A stretch of 64,000 nucleotides of DNA from Pseudoxanthomonas sp. 3HH-4 (GCF_006716465.1 NZ_VFPB01000005.1:124001-188000), one strand, 5' to 3'; shown: positions 19,301 to 29,542, numbered from the stretch's first letter. Notes: generated by a model not told the origin, from the letters alone. Made by a program: numbers and translations.

Positions 19301-21060
19301 GTGCCTTCTGGAGCGCACTGCATTTCCTGCGCCCGCACTGGTTGTGGGCCTTGCTGGTGCTGCCGCTGCTGGCGTGGTGGTGGCGCGTGCAGCGGCACCG
19401 CCTGAATGCCTGGCAGGGCCATGTGGACGCGCATCTGCTGCGGCATCTGCTGGTGCGGGGCGGTGGCGCGGCGCGCGCGGGCATGATCGTGGCCGCGTTG
19501 GCGTACGCGCTCGCGGTGCTCGCGCTCGCAGGGCCGAGCTGGCGGCAGGGCGACCAGCCGTTGTGGCAAGCCCAGCGTCCGCTGGTGGTGGTGCTGGATC
19601 TTTCCAGCCGTATCATGACGACTGACCTGCCGCCTTCGCGACTGCTGCAGGCGCGGGCGAAGCTGGCGCGCCTGCTCGACGCACGCGCCGGCAGTCCGGT
19701 CGCGTTGGTCGCCTTCGCGGACGACGCGTTCACGGTCGCGCCGATGACCGACGACACGGCCAACATCCGGTTGTACCTCGATGAGCTGGCGCCGGAGATC
19801 ATGCCGGTGGACGGGCAGCGCACCGATCGCGGTATCGCTTGGGCGGCGCGTCTATTGGCTCAGGCGGATTTCCGTAACGGCGACATCCTGGTGCTCACGG
19901 ATCACGCAGGCGGTGGCGCAGCGAAAGCCGCCGCCGACGCGCGCGCGCAAGGCTACCTGGTCTCGGTGCTCGGTCTGGGCACAGCCGCAGGTGCGGCGTA
20001 TCGCGGCAACGACGGGACGATCGGCCATGCGGCGCTGGACGCTTCATCGCTGCGCGCATTGGCCACAGCCGGCGGCGGACGTTACGAGTCGGCCACGGCC
20101 GACAACGGCGATCTTGCAGCGCTCGGCGTGGCTTCGTCGGGACTGGAGACCGTGGGCACGTCGACGATGCCCGGCGGCGGCAAAGCGTGGCGTGACGAAG
20201 GCTATTGGTTGTTGATTCCGATTCTGCTGCTGGCATTGCTGTGGTTCCGCCGTGGGGCGGCGCTGGTACTGGCGGGGGCGCTCTGGTTCCCGCTCGCGCA
20301 GCCCGCGCATGCGGCTGGCATCGAGTGGTGGCAGCGCCCGGACCAAGCCGAACACGCGCGCATCGCCGAAGGCGCCGATGCGTACCGGCAGGGCGACTTC
20401 GCTGCCGCCGAGCAGGCGTTCACCGGCATCGATACCGCCGAGGGCTGGTACAACCTCGGCAACGCGCTGGCGAAGCAGCAACGTTATGACGATGCCATCG
20501 CGGCGTACGACCGCGCGCTGCGCGCACAGCCGGGCATGGCCGATGCACTGGCGAACCGCGCGGCCGTGGATGCGGCACGCAAGCGCCCGCCGTCGCCGGG
20601 AGAGGGGCAAGGCAAGCCAGGACAGCAGGGCGACGGCAGCAATGCATCCGGAGCGTCGCAGGACCAGTCCAAGCCCGATCCAGGGGCACAGAAGAGTGCA
20701 TCGCCATCGACTGCTGACCAGCCTTCCGCCTCATCGGCATCGCGCGATGCGCGCAAGCCGTCGCCCGATGCGGATCCATCGCGCACCGGCGCGCCACCAT
20801 CATCCACGCCGGATGCCGCCGCGCAGGCAGCTGCCGATGCGGCACAGCGTGAACGCATGCGCGCGGCGATGGCACGCGAATCCGGAGATGGGAAGGATGC
20901 AGCCGGGAACACGCCTGCTGTCCAGGCCGAAACCGCGGAGCAGCGCGAACGGCGCCAGGCGGTCGATGCGTGGCTGAAGCGCGTGCCGGACGAGCCCGGT
21001 TCGCTGCTAAAGGCAAAGTTCCGGCTCGAACACGAACGCCGGCAGAGGGAAGGGCGATGA
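19297..21060 (+). CDS. VWA and TPR domain-containing protein (BatB/BatC fusion)
   Basis: Protein of 587 residues combining a BatB-like membrane VWA domain (residues 1-330) with a TPR region (EGWYNLGNALAKQQRYDDAI) and a long low-complexity tail rich in Ser, Pro, Gln, Asp and Ala, as in BatC. The metal site reads D101-L-S-S-R, so the third metal-coordinating Ser of DxSxS is replaced by Arg105. Metal binding may therefore be weakened or lost, in contrast to the intact site in the preceding VWA protein. It overlaps both neighbours by 4 bases. Confidence 0.9.
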   Translation: MSAFWSALHFLRPHWLWALLVLPLLAWWWRVQRHRLNAWQGHVDAHLLRHLLVRGGGAARAGMIVAALAYALAVLALAGPSWRQGDQPLWQAQRPLVVVLDLSSRIMTTDLPPSRLLQARAKLARLLDARAGSPVALVAFADDAFTVAPMTDDTANIRLYLDELAPEIMPVDGQRTDRGIAWAARLLAQADFRNGDILVLTDHAGGGAAKAAADARAQGYLVSVLGLGTAAGAAYRGNDGTIGHAALDASSLRALATAGGGRYESATADNGDLAALGVASSGLETVGTSTMPGGGKAWRDEGYWLLIPILLLALLWFRRGAALVLAGALWFPLAQPAHAAGIEWWQRPDQAEHARIAEGADAYRQGDFAAAEQAFTGIDTAEGWYNLGNALAKQQRYDDAIAAYDRALRAQPGMADALANRAAVDAARKRPPSPGEGQGKPGQQGDGSNASGASQDQSKPDPGAQKSASPSTADQPSASSASRDARKPSPDADPSRTGAPPSSTPDAAAQAAADAAQRERMRAAMARESGDGKDAAGNTPAVQAETAEQRERRQAVDAWLKRVPDEPGSLLKAKFRLEHERRQREGR

Positions 21061-22733
21061 AACATCGGGTGTTGATCCTGTTGTGCCTGCTGGTGGCATG
21101 GCCGGTCTCGTTGATGGCCGCCACCCGCGCGTGGCTGGAACAACCCACCGTCGCGCTCGGACAGGCAGTCACGCTGAATGTGGAAACCGATGCGGTGTCC
21201 GCCACGCCCGACCTCACCCCGCTGATGCGCGATTTCGAGGTGGAAGGGCAGTCCGACAGCCGCAGCGTCGGACTGGTGAACGGGCGCGTGCGCAGCAGCA
21301 CGACGTTCGCGCTGACGCTGCGTCCGCGACGCGCAGGCACGCTGGCGATCCCGGCGTTGCAGGTCGGCGGCGAACGCACCGCCCCGCTGATGCTCGAGGT
21401 GACCGCGACCCCGACCGCCAGCGCGGCATCGAACGGTCTCGTATTCGTGGAAACCGAGATCGACGACCCAAGCCCTTACGTGCAGCAGTCGGTAGGCGTC
21501 ACCGTACGGCTCTATTACGCCACGCCGCTGGTCTCCGGCCAGCTCGACCTGGATCCGCCGGATGGCGCGCTGCTGCAGCGCGTCGGCGACATAGTGCAGT
21601 CCAGCCGCGAGATCGACGGACGGCGTTACAGCACGGCCGAGCGCCGCTTCCTGCTGGTGCCGGAGCGCAGCGGCGCATTGACGTTGCCTGGCCCCCGTTT
21701 CAGCGGCCGTGGTGCAGGTGGCTGGATGGACGACCTGCTCGGCGGCAACAGTCGCGAAGTGAACATCACCGGCGCGCCGCGCACGCTGCAGGTGCGCGCG
21801 CAGCCGGCGAACGCACCCCAGCCCTGGTTGCCGGTACGCGACCTTCGCCTGCGCTATACCGCAGTGCCAGACCAGCTGCGTACGGGTGAAGCGGCCACGC
21901 TTGCCATCGAGACCACCGTCATCGGCGCCACGCAGGCACAGCTGCCCGAACTGCCCGTGCCCTCGATACCGGGCGCGCAGGTGTTCGCGGAACCACCGCA
22001 ATACGATGAGACGTTCAATGGCGGCACGCCGCAGGTGAAGTTGACGCGTCGCTACTCCGTCGTACCCTCGCAGCCGGGCTCGCTGGCGGTGCCCGGCGTG
22101 GCGATGGCGTGGTGGGACGTGCGTACCGGCACGGCGAAGCGCGCGACGCTGCAGGACCTGGCCATCCCGGTCGTGCAGGGGAATGGGCAGGCGGCGCATC
22201 CGCCGGCACGGGATGCCGCAGTGCCGATGGCGCCGGCCGCCACGGACGATGGCGTCATGGCGCTGTCCGGCGACCGACGCCTGCCGGCCCACCTGTGGCC
22301 GTGGCTGGCCGCCGGTTTTGCGTTGTTGTGGTTGGCCACGCTGGTGTGGGGGTTGTCGCGTCGGCCGGGTGGCGCGAACGTGGCCCGGATCCGCGGACAT
22401 GCGACGGAGCCCACCCACCCGACGATATCCTCCGCGACCCATACGGCGGCCGACCTGAAACGCGTGCTCGATGCTGGCGATCTCGACGATATGGAAGCCG
22501 TGCTCTGCGGTATGGCGCGCCCCGCGGTCATCGACCTGGACGACCTGCAGCGTCGCCTCGTCATGCCGGCGCAGCGTGCCGCAGTGGACCTGCTGCGCCG
22601 CGCCCGCTGGGCAGGCGGCGATCCGGCACAGGCCCGCCTTGCGCTGCGCGAAGCCTTCCGTGGAGGGCCGCAGTGGCAGGCAGGAGACGTCGGCGTGGCG
22701 GACGAACCGCTGCCGCCGTTGTATCCCCGGTAG
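21057..22733 (+). CDS. batD: BatD family protein
   Basis: Large periplasmic protein with a C-terminal membrane anchor, 558 residues. A signal peptide (MKHRVLILLCLLVAW to SLMAATRA) is followed by several immunoglobulin-like repeats, a transmembrane helix near residues 415-435 and a cytoplasmic tail. TRAWLEQPTVALGQAVTLNV and the VPERSGALTLPGPRFSG block are typical of BatD. The start overlaps the previous stop by 4 bases and is preceded by AGAGGGA. Last gene of the MoxR/Bat operon. Confidence 0.9.
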   Translation: MKHRVLILLCLLVAWPVSLMAATRAWLEQPTVALGQAVTLNVETDAVSATPDLTPLMRDFEVEGQSDSRSVGLVNGRVRSSTTFALTLRPRRAGTLAIPALQVGGERTAPLMLEVTATPTASAASNGLVFVETEIDDPSPYVQQSVGVTVRLYYATPLVSGQLDLDPPDGALLQRVGDIVQSSREIDGRRYSTAERRFLLVPERSGALTLPGPRFSGRGAGGWMDDLLGGNSREVNITGAPRTLQVRAQPANAPQPWLPVRDLRLRYTAVPDQLRTGEAATLAIETTVIGATQAQLPELPVPSIPGAQVFAEPPQYDETFNGGTPQVKLTRRYSVVPSQPGSLAVPGVAMAWWDVRTGTAKRATLQDLAIPVVQGNGQAAHPPARDAAVPMAPAATDDGVMALSGDRRLPAHLWPWLAAGFALLWLATLVWGLSRRPGGANVARIRGHATEPTHPTISSATHTAADLKRVLDAGDLDDMEAVLCGMARPAVIDLDDLQRRLVMPAQRAAVDLLRRARWAGGDPAQARLALREAFRGGPQWQAGDVGVADEPLPPLYPR

Positions 22734-22871
22734 GGGAAACCGGACCGATGTTCGTCATCCCTCTGCCGTAAGTGATGCCCTTCTGGCGGCACCCACGCGC
22801 TCAGCCATGCGTGGACGGGCCACCATGCCGGGTTTGCTAAGCTCCCGACTTTGTCGCTGCAGGACCCGCCG

Positions 22872-24185
22872 ATGACCGACGCCACGCCCGCCAACCGCGC
22901 CAAGCTCCCGTTGCACTGGAAGATGGCCATCGGCTTCGGCATCGGTCTGGTCATCGGGCTCATCGTGCATGCCTCCGGTCAGGGCGATGCAGGCTGGGTG
23001 CAGGACGTCACCAAGTACGTCACCACACCTTTCAGCAAGATCTTCCTCAACCTGATTTTCATGCTGATCGTGCCGCTGCTGTTTTCGGCGCTGGTCTGCG
23101 GCATTGCCGAGATGGGCGACATCCGCGCGCTCGGCCGCATCGGCTGGAAGACGCTGGCCTACACCGTGCTGCTGTCGGCGGTGGCGGTGCTTCTGGGTCT
23201 GGTGCTGGTCAACCTGTTCAAGCCTGGCGTGGGCGTGGAGCCCGCGCTGGCGCAGCAGCTGATCGCGGAGAATGCCGAGCGCACGAAGGAAATCGTCGCC
23301 AGTGTCGGCAGCCAGCCGACCGGCATGGACATGCTGCTGTCCATCGTGCCGGACAACGTGATCGGTGCGGCGTCGAGCAATGCCGCCATCCTGTCGCTGA
23401 TGTTCTTCGCAGTGATGTTCGGCGTCGGCCTGGTGCTGACGCCGTCGGAGAACACCGGCATCCTCAAGCGCGGGATCGAAGGCGTGTTCGAGATCTCGAT
23501 GACGCTGATCGGCCTGGTGATCCGCCTGGCGCCGTACGCGGTGGCCTGCTTCATGTTCAACCTGGCCGCGATCTTCGGTTTCGACCTGCTCGTGCGTCTC
23601 GGCGCCTACGTGGGCGTGGTGGTGCTGGCGCTCGCGCTGCACCTGCTGGTCAGCTACTCGGTGGCGTTGAAGCTGGCCGGGTACTCGCCCCTGACGTTCT
23701 TCCGCGGCGCGCAGGAAGCGATGGTGATGGCGTTCTCCACCGCGTCCAGCAACGCGACCCTGCCCACCGCACTGCGCGTGGCCGACGAAAAGCTGGGCCT
23801 GCCGCGCACGGTGTCGCGCTTCGTGCTGACGGTGGGCGCCACCGCCAACCAGAACGGCACCGCGCTGTTCGAGGGCGTGACGGTGATCTTTCTGGCCCAG
23901 TTCTTCGGCGTGGACCTGTCGCTGGGCCAGCAGTTCATGGTGATGCTGGTCTGTATCCTGGGCGGCATCGGCACGGCCGGCGTACCATCCGGCTCGCTGC
24001 CGGTGGTGGCGCTGATCTGCGCCATGGTCGGTGTGAACCCCATCGGCATCGGCCTGATCCTGGGCGTGAACCACTTCCTCGACATGTGCCGCACCACCCT
24101 CAACGTCACCGGTGACCTGACCCTCGCGTCGCTGGTGGCCAAGGGTGAACGCGTCGACGTGAAGCTGCCGGGCCAGCCGGGCTAA
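22872..24185 (+). CDS. Dicarboxylate/amino acid:cation symporter (DAACS/SLC1 family)
   Basis: Inner-membrane secondary transporter, 437 residues, with eight helices and two re-entrant hairpins as in GltPh. Family motifs: the serine-rich hairpin STASSNATLP, ANQNGTALFEG (in place of NMDGT), GTAGVPSG in the second hairpin and NHFLDMCRTTLNVTGD in the last helix. The Arg in that motif favours an acidic substrate such as glutamate, aspartate or a C4-dicarboxylate. ATG at 22872 is chosen over an upstream TTG because GCAGGA precedes it by 7 bases. Confidence 0.93.
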   Translation: MTDATPANRAKLPLHWKMAIGFGIGLVIGLIVHASGQGDAGWVQDVTKYVTTPFSKIFLNLIFMLIVPLLFSALVCGIAEMGDIRALGRIGWKTLAYTVLLSAVAVLLGLVLVNLFKPGVGVEPALAQQLIAENAERTKEIVASVGSQPTGMDMLLSIVPDNVIGAASSNAAILSLMFFAVMFGVGLVLTPSENTGILKRGIEGVFEISMTLIGLVIRLAPYAVACFMFNLAAIFGFDLLVRLGAYVGVVVLALALHLLVSYSVALKLAGYSPLTFFRGAQEAMVMAFSTASSNATLPTALRVADEKLGLPRTVSRFVLTVGATANQNGTALFEGVTVIFLAQFFGVDLSLGQQFMVMLVCILGGIGTAGVPSGSLPVVALICAMVGVNPIGIGLILGVNHFLDMCRTTLNVTGDLTLASLVAKGERVDVKLPGQPG

Positions 24186-24232
24186 CACCCCGCGCAGGCC
24201 CTCGCAACCGCGACAGGGCGGGCGGGGGGTGG

Positions 24233-24238
24233 GACAAT
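24233..24238 (+). promoter_or_regulatory. Putative -10 element of tkt
   Basis: GGGACAATGG contains GACAAT 47 bases before the tkt start. The -35 is not clear. Confidence 0.35.
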
Positions 24239-24284
24239 GGGCGGCCCGCAGCCCGCCGGGCGCCGCCCCCTCCGTACCGACCCC

Positions 24285-26282
24285 ATGACGACGCCCACCC
24301 GCCGCCAGCTCGCCAACGCCATCCGTTTCCTCGCCGCCGACGCGGTGCAGGCCGCCAATTCCGGCCATCCCGGCATGCCCATGGGCATGGCCGACATCGC
24401 CGAAGTGCTGTGGAACGACTACTACCGTCACAGCCCGTCGAACCCGCACTGGTTCAACCGCGACCGTTTCATCCTCTCCAACGGCCATGGCTCGATGCTG
24501 CAGTACGCGCTGCTGCACCTGGCCGGCTACGACCTGCCACTGCAGGAGCTGAAGAACTTCCGCCAGCTGCACAGCAAGACCGCCGGCCACCCGGAGCGCC
24601 ATGAGACGCCGGGCGTGGAAACGACCACCGGTCCGCTCGGCCAGGGTTTCGCCAACGCGGTCGGCTTCGCGCTGGCCGAGAAGTTGCTGGCACAGCGCTT
24701 CAACCGCGAAGGCCACGCCATCGTCGACCATCGCACCTTCGTGTTCATGGGCGACGGCTGCCTGATGGAAGGCGTGTCGCACGAAGCCGCCTCGCTCGCC
24801 GGCACCTGGGGCCTGGGCAAGCTGGTCTGCTTCTGGGACGACAACAAGATATCCATCGATGGCAACACCGACGGCTGGTTCACCGACGACACGCCGGCGC
24901 GCTTCGAAGCCTACGGCTGGCAGGTGGTGCGCAACGTCAACGGCCATGACCCGGTCGAGATCAAGACCGCCATCGACACCGCGTTGAAGGCCGCCGACAA
25001 GCCCACGTTGATCTGCTGCCGCACCACGATCGGCTTCGGTTCCCCGAACAAGGCCGGCAAGGAATCCAGCCACGGCGCGCCGCTGGGCAAGGACGAGCTG
25101 GAGGCCACGCGTGCTGCGCTGGAATGGCCGTACGGTCCGTTCGAGATTCCCGCCGACATCTACGCCGGTTGGAACAAGGTCGAGACCGGCAAGGCGCTGG
25201 AAGCCGACTGGAATGCGCTGTTCGACGCCTATGCCACGCAGTACCCGGAACAGGCCGCCGAGCTGAAGCGCCGCGCGTCCGGTGAACTGCCCGCCGACTT
25301 CGTCGCGCAGGCCGATGCGTACATCGCCAAGGTGCAGGCCGAAGGCCCGGTCATCGCCTCGCGCAAAGCCTCGCAGAACACCATCGAGGCCTTCGCGCCG
25401 CTGCTGCCGGAGCTGGTGGGCGGCTCGGCCGACCTGGCGCACTCCAATCTCACGCTGTGGAAGGCCAGCAAGTCGGTGTCCACCACCGACCCGAATGCCA
25501 ACTACGTGTACTACGGCGTGCGCGAGTTCGGCATGACCGCGATTGCGAACGGCCTGGCGCTGCACGGCGGCTTCGTGCCGTTCGACGCCACCTTCCTGGT
25601 ATTCAGCGACTACGCGCGCAACGGCGTACGCATGAGCGCGCTGATCCCGGCGCATGCGATCCACGTGTACACGCACGACTCCATCGGCCTGGGCGAAGAC
25701 GGTCCCACGCACCAGCCGGTCGAGCATCTGGCATCGCTGCGCTACATCCCCAACAACGACGTATGGCGCCCCTGCGACGCGGTGGAATCGGCGGTGGCGT
25801 GGAAGCAGGCCATCGTCCGCCAGGACGGCCCGAGCTGCCTCGTGTTCTCGCGCCAGAACCTGCCGCACCAGCCGCGCAGCGATGCGCAGGTGAGCGACAT
25901 CGCGCGCGGCGGCTACGTGCTGGCCGATGCCGACGGCACGCCGAACGTCATCCTGATCGCCACCGGTTCGGAAGTGGGCCTGGCCACGCAAGCCAAGGCG
26001 ACGCTGGAGGCGCAGGGCATCAAGACGCGCGTGGTATCGATGCCGTCGACCGATGTGTTCGACCGCCAGGATGCGGCTTACCGCGAGACTGTGCTGCCGA
26101 AGGCCGTGCGCAAGCGCGTGGCGGTAGAAGCGGCCATCAGCGATTTCTGGCGCAAGTACGTGGGCCTGGACGGGGCGGTGATCGGCATGACCACGTTCGG
26201 TGCCTCCGCGCCGGCGGACGCGCTGTACAAGCACTTCGGCATCACCGTTGACGCGGTGGTCGAGGCTGCGAAGTCGCTCTGA
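24285..26282 (+). CDS. tkt: Transketolase
   Basis: Thiamine-diphosphate enzyme that transfers two-carbon units in the non-oxidative pentose phosphate pathway. The 665-residue length is normal. N-terminal [12 protein letters not shown], the ThDP/Mg motif [18 protein letters not shown] to [10 protein letters not shown], and the transketolase signature [18 protein letters not shown] (about residues 408-425) are present. ATG at 24285 gives the conserved N-terminus. It is followed by a strong terminator. Confidence 0.97.
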   Translation: MTTPTRRQLANAIRFLAADAVQAANSGHPGMPMGMADIAEVLWNDYYRHSPSNPHWFNRDRFILSNGHGSMLQYALLHLAGYDLPLQELKNFRQLHSKTAGHPERHETPGVETTTGPLGQGFANAVGFALAEKLLAQRFNREGHAIVDHRTFVFMGDGCLMEGVSHEAASLAGTWGLGKLVCFWDDNKISIDGNTDGWFTDDTPARFEAYGWQVVRNVNGHDPVEIKTAIDTALKAADKPTLICCRTTIGFGSPNKAGKESSHGAPLGKDELEATRAALEWPYGPFEIPADIYAGWNKVETGKALEADWNALFDAYATQYPEQAAELKRRASGELPADFVAQADAYIAKVQAEGPVIASRKASQNTIEAFAPLLPELVGGSADLAHSNLTLWKASKSVSTTDPNANYVYYGVREFGMTAIANGLALHGGFVPFDATFLVFSDYARNGVRMSALIPAHAIHVYTHDSIGLGEDGPTHQPVEHLASLRYIPNNDVWRPCDAVESAVAWKQAIVRQDGPSCLVFSRQNLPHQPRSDAQVSDIARGGYVLADADGTPNVILIATGSEVGLATQAKATLEAQGIKTRVVSMPSTDVFDRQDAAYRETVLPKAVRKRVAVEAAISDFWRKYVGLDGAVIGMTTFGASAPADALYKHFGITVDAVVEAAKSL

Positions 26283-26305
26283 GCGGGCCGTAACGCGGAA
26301 GCGAG

Positions 26306-26332
26306 AAAAGCCGGGCGACGCCCGGCTTTTTT
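26306..26332. terminator. Rho-independent terminator between convergent genes
   Basis: AGCCGGGC and GCCCGGCT (26309-26316 and 26320-26327) pair around the loop GAC, with AAAA before and TTTTTC after. It can end both tkt and the gene at 26344. Confidence 0.9.
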
Positions 26333-26343
26333 CTTGTCAACGG

Positions 26344-28284
26344 TCAGCGCGTCTCGCGCAGTCCGTGTGCCAACAGCTTCGCTTCGATGCGTTCGCCGAA
26401 TGTCGCCGGCTGCGACAACGCCATGCGCGCCATCGCAGCTTCGTCGTCCGGCCGCGCCGCCAGTGATTTCGCTACCGTCGCGATCTTCTTCCAAGGCGTG
26501 GCGGTATTCGCTTTCAGCCAGCTGAGCGCCTTGACGATCCGCTGTTCGACTTCGGTGAAATCACTGCCCAGCGGGTAGTCCGGCAGCGTGCCGTCATGGC
26601 GGAAGGCGCGCAGGCGCGCCGACAGGTGCACCGGCGTGTTGTCGATCCAGTGCGCAGGCGGGTGGAAGCCACCGCGCAACTTGCCCGCGCGCTGCGCCTG
26701 TTCCATCAGTCCCCGCTGGAAACGCGTGTCGGTGATGCCGCCCATGGCGATGATGCAGTCCTCGTCGTTCTTTCCGCGCAGGTCGGCGATGCCGTACTCG
26801 TTGACGTACAGGTCGCGCAGGTGGCGCGGGATGGTCGTGTGGCCGTAGTTCCAGCGCACGTTCGATCCGGCGCTGCCGGCATCCTCGCGTACCGCGCGGA
26901 ACATCAGCACGCTGCGCGCGCCGTCCAGGGCGTTCGACATGTCGACGAAGTTGTATTGCCCGCCCACGCCGGACACCACCCGTCCGTCGTCGAGGCCGTC
27001 GGAGACGGCCGCGCCCAGTACCGTCGCCATCATGCAGGAATTGAAGAAGCGCGCATCGCGGCGCTGCAGGCGTGCGAGGGTTTCCTGCCCGTGCTGCAGT
27101 TCGTTGATCATACTTATCCGGCGCATGCCGATGGCGCGTCGCTGGTCGTCCGGCAGTTCGCGCAGCCAGTCGTAGAATGCGGGCGAGCCAAGGTAGAAGG
27201 CGCCGTGCAGGTATTCGCCATCGCGCTCCAGTCGCGCATGGTCGCCCAGGTTAGCGCTGCCGTCGGCGATGCGCTGCATCAGTGCCTCGTCGTCCGCGAC
27301 CTTGCGCCGGATCACGCCGGTTTCCACCAGCCGCTTGAAGCCTTCGTTGACCATCTCGCTGCAGCCATACAGGCCGATGGCGAACGGGTCGAGCCCGCCG
27401 CTGGCGAGGACGGCGGGATGCCGCTCCAGTTCCGGATCCAGGGCCGCCAGCACACGCCGGTACGTGGCGTTGTCGGTATGGCGCAGCACCAGGGCATGGC
27501 TCAGTGCGTCGGCCAGCGCACCGATGCCGATCTGCAGCGTGCCGCCGTCGCGCACCAGCGTGCTGGCATACAGCCCGATGGCGTAATCCACATCCGACAC
27601 CGGCTGGCGCGGCAGGCCGAACAGCATCGGATAGGGCCCCGGTGGCGTGACCACGATGTCGAAGTACGCTTCGTCCACCGCCGCCGTTCCGCCGATCCAG
27701 GGCAGCTGCGGATCGATTTCGGCCACCAGCAAGGGGCGGGGCAGGCCGCGGGCCATGACAGCGTCCACGGTGTCCTGGGTCAGGTCGTTGTTGCACGACA
27801 TCGAAAGTCGCGTGCCACCGGGTTCGCGCGCGACCTTCTGCACGATCACGTTGAGCGCGCGGTCGGCCAGTGCCCGCGCGACGTGGGTGTAGTTGAGGCT
27901 GGCGTAATGGCGTTGCGCGGTGCTCGAACGCAGCAGGGCGCCGCCCTGCATGTAGAACTCTTCCACCTCGATGTTCGGCGGCAGCGCGTCGCGTTTCATC
28001 GCCTGCACGTAGTCCAGGCGCGGGAAGTCCCCGCCGAAGTGGCGCGCGGCGAACGGCGCCACGAAGCGGCCCTCCAGGCCCTTGCCGCCGGCGGGCGGGT
28101 CCAGCGACAGCGCGGTGTAGAGCGACCACGAGCGTGCCGGATCGCGTGCGATGCGCGCGTACAGGGCATTCAACAGGCGATGCGGCTTGCCGATGCCCAG
28201 CGGGGCGCCCATGCGCAACGGGCTCGGCGTCCGGGACAGGATCAGGTCGACGGCTTCGTCGAGCGTAGTGAGGTGCTGTGTCAT
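26344..28284 (-). CDS. Acetyl-CoA hydrolase/transferase family protein
   Basis: CoA-transferase-fold enzyme of 646 residues that moves CoA between carboxylic acids or hydrolyses acetyl-CoA. Features include APLGIGKPHRLLNALYARI near the start and the C-terminal VSGVGGQYNFVDMSNAL and TTIPRHLRDLYVNEYGIADL blocks of the AcetylCoA_hyd_C domain. At about 640 residues it belongs to a longer subfamily than the 500-residue succinyl-CoA:acetate transferases. MTQHLTTLDEAVD at 28284 matches the expected N-terminus; an in-frame ATG at 28320, with GGAG upstream, is an alternative. It is 40 bases downstream of the flavin reductase gene. Confidence 0.88.
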   Translation of the reverse strand: MTQHLTTLDEAVDLILSRTPSPLRMGAPLGIGKPHRLLNALYARIARDPARSWSLYTALSLDPPAGGKGLEGRFVAPFAARHFGGDFPRLDYVQAMKRDALPPNIEVEEFYMQGGALLRSSTAQRHYASLNYTHVARALADRALNVIVQKVAREPGGTRLSMSCNNDLTQDTVDAVMARGLPRPLLVAEIDPQLPWIGGTAAVDEAYFDIVVTPPGPYPMLFGLPRQPVSDVDYAIGLYASTLVRDGGTLQIGIGALADALSHALVLRHTDNATYRRVLAALDPELERHPAVLASGGLDPFAIGLYGCSEMVNEGFKRLVETGVIRRKVADDEALMQRIADGSANLGDHARLERDGEYLHGAFYLGSPAFYDWLRELPDDQRRAIGMRRISMINELQHGQETLARLQRRDARFFNSCMMATVLGAAVSDGLDDGRVVSGVGGQYNFVDMSNALDGARSVLMFRAVREDAGSAGSNVRWNYGHTTIPRHLRDLYVNEYGIADLRGKNDEDCIIAMGGITDTRFQRGLMEQAQRAGKLRGGFHPPAHWIDNTPVHLSARLRAFRHDGTLPDYPLGSDFTEVEQRIVKALSWLKANTATPWKKIATVAKSLAARPDDEAAMARMALSQPATFGERIEAKLLAHGLRETR

Positions 28285-28324
28285 GGTGCCAGCGTAACGA
28301 GCCGCGCGTTGATCGGCCATGGCC

Positions 28325-28885
28325 TCATTGCTCCAGCATGTCCGGACGGAACAGGCGCCGCCGCGATACCTCGCGGCCCGACACCGTGAAACGGCCGTCG
28401 CCGCGGTAGTGCAGGGTGCGGGGGATGCGCGGCGAGGCGGCGACGCGCGCATGCATCACGCGCCACACGAACAACGGGTAGTCGGCGGTGATGCGGGTCT
28501 CGTGCAATCGGCATTCGAACTGCGCGTGGCATTCGGCGATCCGCGGCGCATCCACCTCGCGCGAGGGCAGGGCGGTGAGGCCGAAGCGGTCGAACTTGTC
28601 CTGCTCGGCGCTGCTGCAGTTGCCGATGCGCACGACGGTGTCCAGCAGGTCTTCGGTCGGCAGGTTGATCACGCACTCGCGGCTGGCGCGTGCCAGCGCG
28701 TGGCTGCGGTTGGCGTCCCAGATGTAGGTGCCCACCAGGTCGTAGCCCAGCATCATGTGCCAGCCCAGCGTCATGATGGCGCGTTCGCTCTTGTGTGCCG
28801 TGCTGAGCAGCACGACGGGACCGGGTTCCAGGTAGCGTCGTACCTGGTCCACCGGCAACTCCTTCCAGCGCTTCTGCCTGGTCAT
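28325..28885 (-). CDS. Flavin reductase family protein (FMN-binding split barrel)
   Basis: Protein of 186 residues with the flavin-reductase-like split barrel. GPVVLLSTAHKSERAIMTLGWHMM holds the usual flavin-contact region, and ASRECVINLPTEDLLDTVVRIGNCSS follows. It probably reduces FMN or FAD with NAD(P)H for an oxygenase or other partner, but no oxygenase is adjacent and the physiological role is not known. TGGAGCGG precedes the ATG by a good distance. It lies in the same-strand run from modA to the CoA hydrolase gene. Confidence 0.85.
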   Translation of the reverse strand: MTRQKRWKELPVDQVRRYLEPGPVVLLSTAHKSERAIMTLGWHMMLGYDLVGTYIWDANRSHALARASRECVINLPTEDLLDTVVRIGNCSSAEQDKFDRFGLTALPSREVDAPRIAECHAQFECRLHETRITADYPLFVWRVMHARVAASPRIPRTLHYRGDGRFTVSGREVSRRRLFRPDMLEQ

Positions 28886-28924
28886 GGTGCCGCTCCAGTA
28901 TCGTGGCGGCAGGATACGCGCCGC

Positions 28925-29542
28925 TCAGTCGAGAACGTGTACAGAATCGGCGACGCGCCGCACTTCGTCCGGATGGTGGCTGACGTAGACGATGGGCAGG
29001 CGGATCTCGTCGCGCACGCGCTGCAGGTAGGGGATCAGTTCCTCGCGCCGGGCCTGGTCCAGTGCGGACAGCGGCTCGTCGAACAGCAGCAGCGACGGTT
29101 GCGAGAGCAGGGCACGGCCAATCGCCACCCGCTGCGCTTCGCCGCCCGACAGGTTGCGCGTACGGCGGGCGAGCAGGGGTGCGATGCCGAGCAGGTCCAC
29201 GACGGTGTCGAAACCGAACTGCGGCGCGCCCTGTCCGCCGTGACGGCCGTATTGCAGGTTCCGGCGCACATCGAGATGGGGGAACAGGCGCGCATCCTGG
29301 AAAACGTAGCCCACGCGACGGCGATGCACGGGCACGTCGACGTGGCGCGCGCTGTCGAACAGGCAATGGCCATCCACGTCGATGCGGCCGGCCACCGGCG
29401 TCAGCAGTCCCGCGATGGCGTTGAGCACCGAGGTCTTGCCCGCGCCCGACGGGCCGACCAGCGCGATCACGCGAGCATCGTCGTCGATATGGATGCGACG
29501 TTGGAAATTGCCGCGACGCAGTTCGATGTCCAGCCTCAGCAT
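28925..29542 (-). CDS. modC: Molybdate ABC transporter ATP-binding protein, short form
   Basis: ATPase subunit that drives molybdate uptake. Walker A is GPSGAGKT, the signature LSGGEAQRVAIGRALL, Walker B LLLFDEPLSALD and the H-loop YVSHHPDEV. It is only 205 residues against about 350 in E. coli ModC: it stops soon after the H-loop and lacks the C-terminal molybdate-binding TOBE/Mop domain. The ATG overlaps the modB stop by one base (TGATG), so modB and modC are translationally coupled. Confidence 0.9.
   Translation of the reverse strand: MLRLDIELRRGNFQRRIHIDDDARVIALVGPSGAGKTSVLNAIAGLLTPVAGRIDVDGHCLFDSARHVDVPVHRRRVGYVFQDARLFPHLDVRRNLQYGRHGGQGAPQFGFDTVVDLLGIAPLLARRTRNLSGGEAQRVAIGRALLSQPSLLLFDEPLSALDQARREELIPYLQRVRDEIRLPIVYVSHHPDEVRRVADSVHVLD

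Noticed and set aside
22755-26234. A 1159-residue open frame on the minus strand opposite the symporter and transketolase genes
   Set aside because: It is a shadow of two well-recognised genes in GC-rich DNA: Arg/His/Gln-rich, no domain, no ribosome site, and it spans two genes and their promoter.
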